A stretch of DNA of 6,121 bases, from positions 1-6,121 of the forward strand of contig JANYGE010000187.1 of assembly GCA_025362535.1 (NCBI GenBank), in the 5' to 3' direction. The stretch comes from Hyphomicrobiales bacterium (GTDB lineage Bacteria > Pseudomonadota > Alphaproteobacteria > Rhizobiales > Aestuariivirgaceae). Each line of letters opens with the position of its first letter. Position 1 is the stretch's first letter. Under the pieces are notes generated by a model. That model ran no database searches, was not told where the DNA came from, and saw nothing but the letters and a program-made list of their open reading frames with translations. The position numbers and the translations under genes were made by a program. Below are positions 1 through 5,760 of the stretch, piece after piece.

Positions 1-375
1 CGCATGCATGTGATCGAGATTATGATTTTACGTGCCTTCACGGCAACGCCAGCTTTCGTTTTGGGCTTTGCGCCCGCAGCACTGCAAACCTATTTGCTCA
101 TCGTCTATGTCTATTCAACTTTCGTCCACGCCAATTTAAACTGGCGCTTGGGTGGCATTGAAAAATTCTTGGTGACACCGCGTTTCCACCATTGGCACCA
201 TGGCATTGAGAAAGAAGCGATCGACGTAAACTTCGCCATCCACTTCCCCCTCTATGACCGCCTGTTCGGCACCTATCATATGCCAGAAGGCCGCTGGCCT
301 TCGGGCTATGGAGTGGGTGGGCATCCCGTGCCCAAGGGCTATTGGCAGCAGTTTCTCTACCCCTTCAAGCGTTAA
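1..375 (+). CDS. Sterol desaturase / fatty acid hydroxylase family protein, 3' part
   Basis: C-terminal 124 codons of an integral-membrane di-iron hydroxylase (fatty acid hydroxylase superfamily); the frame is open from base 1, so the start lies upstream. The first residues (RMHVIE) resemble the R-x-H-x-x-E segment of the family. A hydrophobic stretch follows, then FVHAN and the diagnostic histidine cluster FHHWHHG at about residues 63-69 of the fragment, and the usual closing D-R-L-F-G-T-Y. In this family the histidine boxes bind two irons that hydroxylate or desaturate a lipid at the cytoplasmic membrane face. The substrate cannot be read from this fragment. The gene ends in TAA at 373-375, and I see no terminator before the rib leader 45 nt downstream. 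Family assignment is confident; the exact function is unknown. Confidence 0.88.
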   Translation, partial: RMHVIEIMILRAFTATPAFVLGFAPAALQTYLLIVYVYSTFVHANLNWRLGGIEKFLVTPRFHHWHHGIEKEAIDVNFAIHFPLYDRLFGTYHMPEGRWPSGYGVGGHPVPKGYWQQFLYPFKR

Positions 376-378
376 GGC

Positions 379-407
379 TTGAATTCATCAACGAGTCTGA
401 CTAGATA
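379..407 (+). promoter_or_regulatory. Candidate sigma-70 promoter of the rib operon
   Basis: TTGAAT (379-384) and TAGATA (402-407) are separated by 17 nt. Transcription would start near 413-415, a few bases before the first paired base of the FMN aptamer at 420. The -10 match is only partial. The position in the short gap between the upstream stop codon and the riboswitch is the main support. Readthrough from the upstream gene is also possible. Confidence 0.4.
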
Positions 408-419
408 ACGCTTAGAGAC

Positions 420-560
420 GTTCTCAGGGCGGGGTGTAATTCCCCACCGGCGGTGTTTGGGCTTCGGCCCATCAGCCCGCGAGCGCCCACTTTATTCAAG
501 TGGGGTCAGCAGACTCGGTTTAACTCCGGGGCCGACGGTATAGTCCGGATGATAGAGAAC
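420..560 (+). promoter_or_regulatory. FMN riboswitch (RFN element)
   Basis: The closing P1 helix is GTTCTC (420-425) with GAGAAC (555-560). Conserved RFN blocks follow in order: AGGGCGGGGTG, TTCCCCACCGGCGGT, AGCCCGCGAGCG, GGTCAGCAGA, and the 3' blocks CCGGGGCCGACGGTATAGTC and CGGATGATAGAGA. The two variable arms fold as expected: TGGGC (458-462) with GCCCA (467-471) closes a TTCG tetraloop, and CCCACTT (486-492) with AAGTGGG (498-504) closes a 5-nt loop. The element binds flavin mononucleotide and represses the downstream genes when flavin is abundant. It lies directly upstream of ribD, ribE, ribBA and ribH, the expected targets. No core block appears damaged. Confidence 0.97.
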
Positions 561-576
561 AGTAATGATGTGAGGC

Positions 577-604
577 GCAAGCACACCCGTTTGGGTTGGC
601 TTGC
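577..604 (+). other. Leader hairpin between aptamer and ribD
   Basis: GCAAGC (577-582) pairs with GCTTGC (599-604). Across a 2x2 internal loop, ACCC (585-588) pairs with GGGT (593-596) around a GTTT loop. It sits 16 nt after the aptamer, where an expression platform is expected. The downstream bases (TCGTTTATCG) are only mildly T-rich, so this is a poor intrinsic terminator. Part of its 5' arm could instead pair with 618-623 (GGCGCA at 574-579 with TGCGCC), which would break into the next hairpin. Its role as a switch element is inferred. Confidence 0.5.
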
Positions 605-622
605 TCGTTTATCGTTATGCGC

Positions 623-654
623 CCTGTGAATGTTTGACGTTTGAACATTCGAGG
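623..654 (+). promoter_or_regulatory. Shine-Dalgarno-sequestering hairpin of ribD
   Basis: GAATGTT (628-634) pairs perfectly with AACATTC (644-650). The stem extends inward by two wobble pairs to a 5-nt loop. It extends outward by a T-G wobble (627/651) and, after a bulged G626, by CCT (623-625) with AGG (652-654). The last three bases lie inside the GAGGA Shine-Dalgarno (651-655), which is 8 nt before the GTG at 664. When formed, the stem would hide the ribosome site, which is the usual translational output of proteobacterial FMN riboswitches. The pairing is read directly; its control by FMN is inferred. Confidence 0.6.
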
Positions 655-663
655 ATTTGCGCA

Positions 664-1662
664 GTGCTTGCTAGATCAACAGAAAACCAGGGTAGAGCTG
701 AAAGCCAAACGCTTTTGGCTGCTTTTGGTCGTGCGTTGCAGGCAGCACGAGAGTTTGAAGGGGCAACCGCGCCCAATCCGCCCGTGGGCTGTGTGATCCT
801 TGATGCTGATGGCAATGAATTGGCGATGGCGGCGCATCAGAAAGCGGGAGAACCCCATGCTGAGGCGCTAGCTATTCAAAAATGCCGTGATGCGGGCACC
901 GTAAACCTGATCCACACTCTTGTTGTGACGCTTGAACCTTGCAACCATCATGGGCGCACGCCGCCTTGCACGAAGGCAATTTTAACAACTCCCGCTAAAC
1001 ACATTTGGATCGGTGCGCAGGACCCCAACCCCCATGTTCAGGGCGGAGGCGCTGCTGTGTTGCGCGCTGCTGGCTTGAATGTTGAGTTTTGGCCAGACCC
1101 AGAGTTTGTAGCGCAGGCCCAGCGCTTGATTGCGCCATTTGCAAAGTTGAAAGCCACAGGCTTGCCTTGGGTCACGGTGAAGCAAGCCCTGGATGTGAAT
1201 GGCAGCATGATTCCGCCAGTTGGGCACAAAACCTTCACATCCCACTCATCGCTGGTTTTGGCGCATCATATACGCAAACGCGCTGACGCCATCATTACGG
1301 GATCAGGCACAGTGCTTGCTGACGCGCCGCATTTTAATGTGCGGCATATACCGGATTTTGAAGGCAAGCGCCGCAAACTGGTGGTGTTGGACCGCCGCCG
1401 CCGCGTATCGCAAGACTATATCACAGCGGCCACCGCCCGCGGCTTTGAGGTGTTCATCAGCGATTCCGTTCCGGCTGCTCTGCAGATGCTGGGTGACGCT
1501 GGAGTGATGGAGGTTCTGGTGGAAGCTGGACCAACACTCACCCAAGATATTTTAACAACGGGCCAGTGGGATGAGCATGTGCTGATCGAACAGGCAAGCC
1601 CTCACGACCGCATTACAATCACACAAAATAAAGAGTTTGCGCATGTTCTCAGGAATCATTGA
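664..1662 (+). CDS. ribD: RibD, bifunctional deaminase/reductase of riboflavin synthesis
   Basis: Converts 2,5-diamino-6-ribosylamino-4-pyrimidinone 5'-phosphate to 5-amino-6-ribitylamino-uracil 5'-phosphate by deamination and NADPH-dependent reduction in the cytosol. The product is 332 aa from GTG 664, chosen because GAGGA (651-655) lies 8 nt upstream; the frame is open back to a TTG at 601 that has no ribosome site and lies in the leader. The deaminase domain (about 15-150) is classical: PNPPVGC, H65-A-E67, and the zinc cysteines C93 and C102 in EPCNHHGRTPPC. The reductase domain (about 167-332) keeps WVTVKQAL, ITGSGTVLAD and VLVEAGPTL. It departs from the norm at the SLDGR and WITG-xx-AR segments and ends about 30 residues earlier than E. 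coli RibD (367 aa). The 3' end overlaps ribE by 20 nt. The deaminase is very likely active; the reductase is probable. Confidence 0.93.
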   Translation: MLARSTENQGRAESQTLLAAFGRALQAAREFEGATAPNPPVGCVILDADGNELAMAAHQKAGEPHAEALAIQKCRDAGTVNLIHTLVVTLEPCNHHGRTPPCTKAILTTPAKHIWIGAQDPNPHVQGGGAAVLRAAGLNVEFWPDPEFVAQAQRLIAPFAKLKATGLPWVTVKQALDVNGSMIPPVGHKTFTSHSSLVLAHHIRKRADAIITGSGTVLADAPHFNVRHIPDFEGKRRKLVVLDRRRRVSQDYITAATARGFEVFISDSVPAALQMLGDAGVMEVLVEAGPTLTQDILTTGQWDEHVLIEQASPHDRITITQNKEFAHVLRNH

Positions 1663-2254
1663 ACGCTTAGGAGCAGTGCGAACTATTGCACGAGAACCAA
1701 GCGCCATCGTAACGACGATTGAAACAGGTTTTACCGATTTAACTTTGGGTGAAAGTGTTGCCATAAATGGCGTGTGCCTTACGGTCACCAGCTTTTCCAC
1801 CACAGGCCAAGCCACATTTTATATCAGCACTGAAACGCTGGATAAAACCAATCTCGGAAAAATGGTGGAAGGCAGCAAGGTCAATCTCGAACGCGCGCTC
1901 AAACTCGATACGCGGCTTTCTGGACATATGGTGCAAGGCCATGTTGATGGCAAATCAACCCTGGCCGAATGCATCAATGATAGTGATGCATGGCGGCTGG
2001 CTTTTGATTTTCCGGCAGAGCTGGCGCGTTATTGCGTGGTGAAGGGCTCGATCTGCCTCAATGGCATAAGCCTTACCATCAATGATCTCAAAGTTTTGAC
2101 CAACGGTGCTACGCGCCTGTTCGTCACCATTATTCCCCACACCTGGGAACACACCAATTTACATGCAATCAAAATCGGCGAAGACATCAATGTTGAAGTT
2201 GATGTGATCGCCAAATATGTGGAGCGTCTATGTCAACCTTATCTGAAGCCCTAG
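1643..2254 (+). CDS. ribE: Riboflavin synthase alpha chain
   Basis: Catalyses the last step of the pathway: dismutation of two 6,7-dimethyl-8-ribityllumazine molecules to riboflavin plus the pyrimidine precursor, which returns to RibH. The product is 203 aa (E. coli 213). ATG 1643 is the start because it gives the canonical MFSGIIE N-terminus; a TTG six bases earlier would add two residues. A weak AAGAG (1631-1635) precedes it. Two tandem lumazine-binding barrels are visible: residues 1-97 with GESVAINGVCLTV, and 98-190 with GSICLNGISLTI. The residues equivalent to E. coli Cys48 and His102 are present as C45 and H100. The start lies inside the end of ribD (20-nt overlap) and the stop lies inside ribBA (25-nt overlap), so translational coupling is likely. 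The family call is secure. Confidence 0.96.
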   Translation: MFSGIIERLGAVRTIAREPSAIVTTIETGFTDLTLGESVAINGVCLTVTSFSTTGQATFYISTETLDKTNLGKMVEGSKVNLERALKLDTRLSGHMVQGHVDGKSTLAECINDSDAWRLAFDFPAELARYCVVKGSICLNGISLTINDLKVLTNGATRLFVTIIPHTWEHTNLHAIKIGEDINVEVDVIAKYVERLCQPYLKP

Positions 2255-3438
2255 AACATCTGCGCCATGGCGGCATGGTCATATTATGTGATGACGAAGA
2301 CCGCGAGAATGAGGGCGACCTTGTGATGGCAGCCGAACATGCAACGCCTGACGCGATCAATTTTATGGCGAAGTTTGGTCGCGGCTTGATTTGCTTAACC
2401 CTCACAGGTGAGCAAATTGATCGGCTCAATCTTGCCCCCATGGTTACAAACAATAAGGCGCGGCGCTCAACGGCCTTCACCGCTTCAATTGAAGCGCGCG
2501 ATGGCATCAGCACTGGCATTTCGGCTTTTGATCGCGCCCACACCATTCAGGTGGCTAGCAATCCTAATGTGCTGGATGGCGAGATCGTGTCCCCCGGACA
2601 TGTTTTTCCGCTGCGCGCCAATGATGGCGGCGTGTTGAAGCGCGATGGGCAAACTGAAGGCTCAATTGATTTGATGAAACTTGCGGGCCTTCGCCCGGCG
2701 GGTGTTATTTGCGAAATCATGTCGGATGATGGCCAGATGGCGCGGCGGCCTGAACTTGAAATCTTTGCCAAGACGCATGGGCTTCCGATGATCACAGTGA
2801 AAGACATTATCCGGCACAGGATGCAAACAGAAAAACTGGTGACAGAAGTTTCCAGCGCCGAAATGCCAACGGCCTTTGCCGAAACACCTTTGCGCGTTCA
2901 TGCCTTTCGCAGCGACATTGACGGCACCGAACATTTGGCTTTGGTGAAATATCCATTGCCTAAAGTTCCATTGGTTCGCGTTCACTCGGAATGTCTAACG
3001 GGTGAGGCTCTTGGATCGCTGCGCTGTGATTGCGGGCCGCAATTGCAGAAATCCATTCAGATGATTGCCGAAAGCGATGGCGGAGTTCTGGTTTACTTGC
3101 GTAATCAAGAAGGCCGCGGCATTGGTCTTGCCAATAAAATCCGCGCTTATGCTTTGCAAGATCAAGGCCATGACACAATTGATGCCAACACTGCATTGGG
3201 CTTTGCCACCGACGCACGCGATTATGGCATTGCGGCGCAAATTCTGGCGGCACTTGATGTGAAGGCCCTCACACTGCTCAGTAATAACCCCAAGAAAGCT
3301 GAGGCCTTAAAAGACCACGGCATCCAAGTTGTGGAGCAGCGTCCCCTTAATGTGGCGCATAACCCCTTCAATGAATTTTATCTTGCAACCAAGCGCGACA
3401 GGCTTGGCCACACCATCCCACAACCAACAAGGAACTAA
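2230..3438 (+). CDS. ribBA: RibBA: DHBP synthase fused to GTP cyclohydrolase II
   Basis: Makes both starting blocks of riboflavin. The N-terminal domain (about 1-199) converts ribulose 5-phosphate to 3,4-dihydroxy-2-butanone 4-phosphate; the C-terminal domain (about 207-372) opens GTP to the diaminopyrimidine. The RibB part shows the acidic loop DDEDRENEGD (21-30), RRSTAFTASIEA and PGHVFPLRA. The usual GHTEA is GQTEG here, with Q141 where E. coli has metal-ligand His153. The RibA part has all three zinc cysteines (C255, C266, C268 in HSECLTG and LRCDCG), the RNQEGRGIGL loop and ALGFATDARDYG, so it is not one of the decayed RibA domains seen in some proteobacterial fusions. Length 402 aa is normal for the fusion. 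TGGAG (2220-2224) lies 5 nt before the ATG, inside the end of ribE. Confidence 0.96.
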   Translation: MSTLSEALEHLRHGGMVILCDDEDRENEGDLVMAAEHATPDAINFMAKFGRGLICLTLTGEQIDRLNLAPMVTNNKARRSTAFTASIEARDGISTGISAFDRAHTIQVASNPNVLDGEIVSPGHVFPLRANDGGVLKRDGQTEGSIDLMKLAGLRPAGVICEIMSDDGQMARRPELEIFAKTHGLPMITVKDIIRHRMQTEKLVTEVSSAEMPTAFAETPLRVHAFRSDIDGTEHLALVKYPLPKVPLVRVHSECLTGEALGSLRCDCGPQLQKSIQMIAESDGGVLVYLRNQEGRGIGLANKIRAYALQDQGHDTIDANTALGFATDARDYGIAAQILAALDVKALTLLSNNPKKAEALKDHGIQVVEQRPLNVAHNPFNEFYLATKRDRLGHTIPQPTRN

Positions 3439-3439
3439 C

Positions 3440-3913
3440 ATGGCTAAGACCTCAGAAAAATTCCGCCTCGCAATGATCGTGAGTCAGTTCAATGAAAACG
3501 TAACGCACGGTTTGCAAAAAGGCGCATTGCAATATTTGAAAGAGCAGGGCGTTAAGATTTCGGCGGATGCAATTTTCTCCGCCCCCGGTGCATTTGAAAT
3601 TCCGCTCATGGCCAAGGCCCTGGCAAAAACCGGCGCATTTGACGGCGTGATCTGCCTGGGTTGCGTGATCAAGGGTGACACGGCGCATTTTGAATTTATC
3701 AGCTTGGGTGCAGCCACTGGCTTGATGAACGCCACCCTGGAAACCGGCGTGCCAATTACCTTCGGCGTTCTCACCACCTATACGGATGAGCAAGCCGTGG
3801 TGCGCAGCCGCGATGACGCACATAACAAAGGTCGCGAAGCTGCCGCCGCCTGTGTGGAATCTTTGCGCTCGCTTGCAGCCATCGCAAAATTCAAAAAATC
3901 AAAACGCAAGTGA
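3440..3913 (+). CDS. ribH: 6,7-dimethyl-8-ribityllumazine synthase
   Basis: Condenses the RibD-branch pyrimidine (after dephosphorylation) with the RibB product to give lumazine, the substrate of RibE. The product is 157 aa, typical of the family, which assembles as pentamers or 60-mer shells. The motifs APGAFEIP (48-55), GCVIKGDTAHFEFIS with catalytic H83, FGVLTT, EQAVVR (R122) and NKGREAA are all present. ATG 3440 is the start: AAGGA (3429-3433) sits 6 nt upstream, and the first residues lead straight into the family's beta strand. An earlier in-frame ATG at 3329 lies inside ribBA and would add 37 unrelated residues. It follows the ribBA stop by 1 nt and is the last gene of the operon; nusB, often next to ribH, is absent. 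The tail FKKSKRK is strikingly basic. Confidence 0.96.
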   Translation: MAKTSEKFRLAMIVSQFNENVTHGLQKGALQYLKEQGVKISADAIFSAPGAFEIPLMAKALAKTGAFDGVICLGCVIKGDTAHFEFISLGAATGLMNATLETGVPITFGVLTTYTDEQAVVRSRDDAHNKGREAAAACVESLRSLAAIAKFKKSKRK

Positions 3914-3915
3914 TC

Positions 3916-3943
3916 TTGTTTTGGTTGAATTTGAACCTATATT
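3916..3943 (+). promoter_or_regulatory. Candidate promoter of the YfcG-like GST gene
   Basis: TATATT (3938-3943) is a five-of-six -10 match, with TTGTTT (3916-3921) 16 nt upstream as a modest -35. Initiation would fall near 3950, inside the inverted repeat at 3942-3964. It lies just after the ribH stop codon in a conspicuously AT-rich gap. Prediction by eye only. Confidence 0.4.
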
Positions 3944-3964
3944 TGTAATCTGGTTTATTACAAA
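3942..3964. repeat. Perfect 8+8 bp inverted repeat, operator-like
   Basis: TTTGTAAT (3942-3949) and ATTACAAA (3957-3964) are exact reverse complements separated by CTGGTTT. The repeat covers the expected transcription start of the candidate promoter and ends just before the AAAGGG ribosome site (3964-3969) of the next gene. That placement suits a repressor binding a dyad. A stem-loop at the 5' end of the mRNA is the alternative. It is not a good terminator, because the stem is AT-rich and A residues, not T residues, follow it. Confidence 0.5.
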
Positions 3965-3975
3965 AAGGGTATAGC

Positions 3976-4659
3976 ATGATTGATCTCCACTATTGGCCAA
4001 CCCCAAACGGCCATAAGATTACTGTTTTCTTGGAGGAGGCAGGCCTCGATTATACGATCCATCGTGTCAACATTGGCAAGGGCGATCAATTCAAGCCGGA
4101 GTTTTTGGCGATAGCGCCGAACAACAGAATGCCTGCTATTGTCGACCAAGCACCCAAGGATGGCGGCAAACCCATCAGCATTTTTGAATCTGGTGCCATT
4201 CTTCAATATCTCGCCGAAAAAACCGGAAAATTTTTGCCATCAGATATCCGTGGTCGCACCGAAGTGATGCAATGGTTGTTCTGGCAAATGGGAGGCCTTG
4301 GCCCCATGGCGGGGCAAAACGGCCATTTCAATGTTTATGCGCCAGAGAAAATTCCTTACGCGATGGACCGTTATACTAATGAAACCAACCGCCTCTATGG
4401 TGTGTTGAACAAGCGCTTGGCTGACCGTGAATTTGTGGCGGGCGAATATTCAATCGCAGATATGGCAAGCTATCCATGGATCGTGCCTTATGAAAGCCAC
4501 AAGCAGAAACTGGAAGATTTCCCGCATCTGCAGCGTTGGTTCAACACCATCAAAGCGCGGCCTGCTGTGGTCAAGGCCTATGCCGCCGCTGGTCCATCCT
4601 ACGCAAAACCAATGTCGGATGACGAGAAGAAAGTTCTGTTCGGGCAAACGGCACGCTAA
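3976..4659 (+). CDS. yfcG: Nu-class glutathione transferase, YfcG-like disulfide-bond oxidoreductase
   Basis: A cytosolic GST-fold protein of 227 aa, slightly longer than E. coli YfcG. YfcG binds two glutathiones and reduces small disulfides such as 2-hydroxyethyl disulfide, using Thr9 and Asn11 rather than a cysteine. The same T9-P-N11-G-H-K segment is at the N-terminus here. The thioredoxin-like domain (1-80) shows APNNRMPAIVD with the cis-proline P53 and the glutathione-binding FESGAI (70-75). The helical domain (about 88-205) shows QWLFWQMGGLGPMAGQN and EYSIADMASYPW, both hallmarks of the YfcG/YghU group; length favours YfcG over the longer YghU. The start ATG has AAAGGG 6 nt upstream. 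It appears to have its own promoter and a palindrome, separate from the rib operon. Role in thiol or peroxide defence is inferred from the family. Confidence 0.92.
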   Translation: MIDLHYWPTPNGHKITVFLEEAGLDYTIHRVNIGKGDQFKPEFLAIAPNNRMPAIVDQAPKDGGKPISIFESGAILQYLAEKTGKFLPSDIRGRTEVMQWLFWQMGGLGPMAGQNGHFNVYAPEKIPYAMDRYTNETNRLYGVLNKRLADREFVAGEYSIADMASYPWIVPYESHKQKLEDFPHLQRWFNTIKARPAVVKAYAAAGPSYAKPMSDDEKKVLFGQTAR

Positions 4660-5553
4660 TCAGACCCCAGCCTCAAAGCCTTCATGCTTTGGTGCAGTTC
4701 GGCCACGCAGCTCATTGATGATGTGGCCGAACAAAGCTGCCAGCACCACAAGACCACCGATGAGAGTATAAAAGCTTGGTGTCTCGCCCAGAAACAGGAA
4801 CACCCAGAAGGGTGTGAAAGGCACTTCCAGCGCGGCCAGCAACGTGGCCTCTGCCGCTGGAATTTTGCGTGAACCTAAAGTGTATAAAATTAAACCTGCA
4901 CCATTTTGTAAAATGCCAAAGCCCGCGATCAACAGCATGTCGTGGTTTGAAACGCTGATGGAGCCTGCAAACCAAAAACTAAAAAATGCGCAGAGATAAG
5001 CCGAACCCGCCATGGCGGGCAACATGGGCACAGTGCGGTTCTGCCGCAGCAACACAGAAAAACTGGCCATGCACAGCGTCATCAGAACCGCCAAACCTTT
5101 ACCTAGCATAGAGCCACCAAAGCCAGCACCAGCAATCATTACGCTAACGCCAACCAACGCCACGGCACTGGCCAACAAAGTGGAGCGTGTGGGCTTTTCG
5201 CCGATGGCAAAATAAGCAAAGCCAGCGGTGATGAAAGGCACGGTGGCATAAATCACCATGGCGTCGGCAACCGAACCATAGCGCAGAGCGCCAATGCCAG
5301 TGATCATGCCACCCGCCGATAACACCGCCACCGCCAGCGAAGACCAGCGCAGGTTTTTCAGGGCGGGCAGGGCGTTCTTGCCTTCCAAAACAAGAAAAGC
5401 CAGCACCACCATCGAACCAGAAAACAGCCCGCGCCAAAACAACATGGTAAAGAGTTCAGCCGAGATGCCACGGGTAAACAAGCCAGCAGAAGACCAGCTC
5501 AAGGCCGCAGCGGCGACGAGCGCTAATCCAAGGCGGTGCTGATTCTGGGCCAT
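4660..5553 (-). CDS. EamA/DMT-family transporter, 10 transmembrane segments
   Basis: A polytopic inner-membrane protein of 297 aa in the drug/metabolite transporter superfamily. Two EamA repeats are evident: about residues 8-142 (starting with ALVAAAALSWSSAGLFTRG and containing ATVPFITAGFAYFAIGEKP) and about 152-278 (containing ALEVPFTPFWVFLFLGETPS and ending in a hydrophobic helix). About ten hydrophobic segments can be counted, the usual number. Members export or import amino acids, nucleotides and other small metabolites; the substrate cannot be told from sequence. The product starts at the ATG read from 5553 downward; the upstream ribosome site is weak (GAG within TTTAGAGTG). Its stop codon abuts the GST stop with no spacer. 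The neighbouring rib operon makes one wonder about flavin transport, but it is on the opposite strand and carries no FMN riboswitch, so I do not propose that. Confidence 0.9.
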   Translation of the reverse strand: MAQNQHRLGLALVAAAALSWSSAGLFTRGISAELFTMLFWRGLFSGSMVVLAFLVLEGKNALPALKNLRWSSLAVAVLSAGGMITGIGALRYGSVADAMVIYATVPFITAGFAYFAIGEKPTRSTLLASAVALVGVSVMIAGAGFGGSMLGKGLAVLMTLCMASFSVLLRQNRTVPMLPAMAGSAYLCAFFSFWFAGSISVSNHDMLLIAGFGILQNGAGLILYTLGSRKIPAAEATLLAALEVPFTPFWVFLFLGETPSFYTLIGGLVVLAALFGHIINELRGRTAPKHEGFEAGV

Positions 5554-5760
5554 TCACACACTCTAAATTACGTTTAGCAATGAGACCTTGACGGCAGCGC
5601 CACAATCGCGCATTTTGCCGACATGACCACTATCCGCCCATATGCCTGCATTATTTGCAGCATTATTATTAACTAGCGAAACGAATCGCTGGCTGGGCGC
5701 CGCTTGACTTAAAATCATCTAAAGCGTTTCCCGGGGCCAGTAAAAGCCTTGAGGAAGATT
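5554..5760. other. Divergent intergenic region between EamA gene and cysS
   Basis: This 207-nt gap must hold promoters for both flanking genes, but none is convincing. TTGACT (5704-5709) and TTGACG (5588-5593) are good -35 matches without a good -10 at the right distance. Small dyads are present: CTAAA (5563-5567) with TTTAG (5573-5577), CTGCA (5646-5650) with TGCAG (5656-5660), and AGCGA (5675-5679) with TCGCT (5686-5690), the last extendable to seven pairs with one wobble. GAGGA (5751-5755) is the ribosome site of cysS. I see no RNA gene or small ORF with support. Confidence 0.6.

Noticed and set aside
577..610. Intrinsic terminator as riboswitch output
   Set aside because: The hairpin is real, but the tail TCGTTTATCG is interrupted and weak, and an SD-masking hairpin explains control better. 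Not fully excluded.
601..663. N-terminal extension of RibD from TTG 601
   Set aside because: It has no ribosome site, it overlaps the leader hairpins, and the extra residues do not resemble RibD. GTG 664 has GAGGA at ideal spacing.
1560..1662. Frameshift truncating RibD
   Set aside because: The stop coincides with the ribE start in a compact operon overlap, and no continuation of the missing C-terminal part is seen in the other frames, which encode RibE from 1643.
2187..2546. 119-codon open frame on the minus strand
   Set aside because: It is a shadow of the clearly coding ribBA frame, without recognisable domain or ribosome site. The same holds for the other antisense frames across the rib genes and the GST gene.
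3329..3439. Longer RibH starting at ATG 3329
   Set aside because: It lies inside ribBA out of frame, the added residues match nothing in the family, and ATG 3440 has a good Shine-Dalgarno.
4674..4691. CAAAGC/GCTTTG hairpin as a terminator
   Set aside because: It has only six pairs, has no T-run on either strand, and lies within the transporter coding sequence.
4660..5553. Riboflavin transporter of the RibN type
   Set aside because: RibN-like proteins belong to the same DMT superfamily, but this gene has no FMN riboswitch, is on the other strand, and carries no feature that singles out flavin.
5704..5732. TTGACT as the cysS promoter
   Set aside because: The bases 16-18 nt downstream (GTTTCCC) do not resemble a -10 element.
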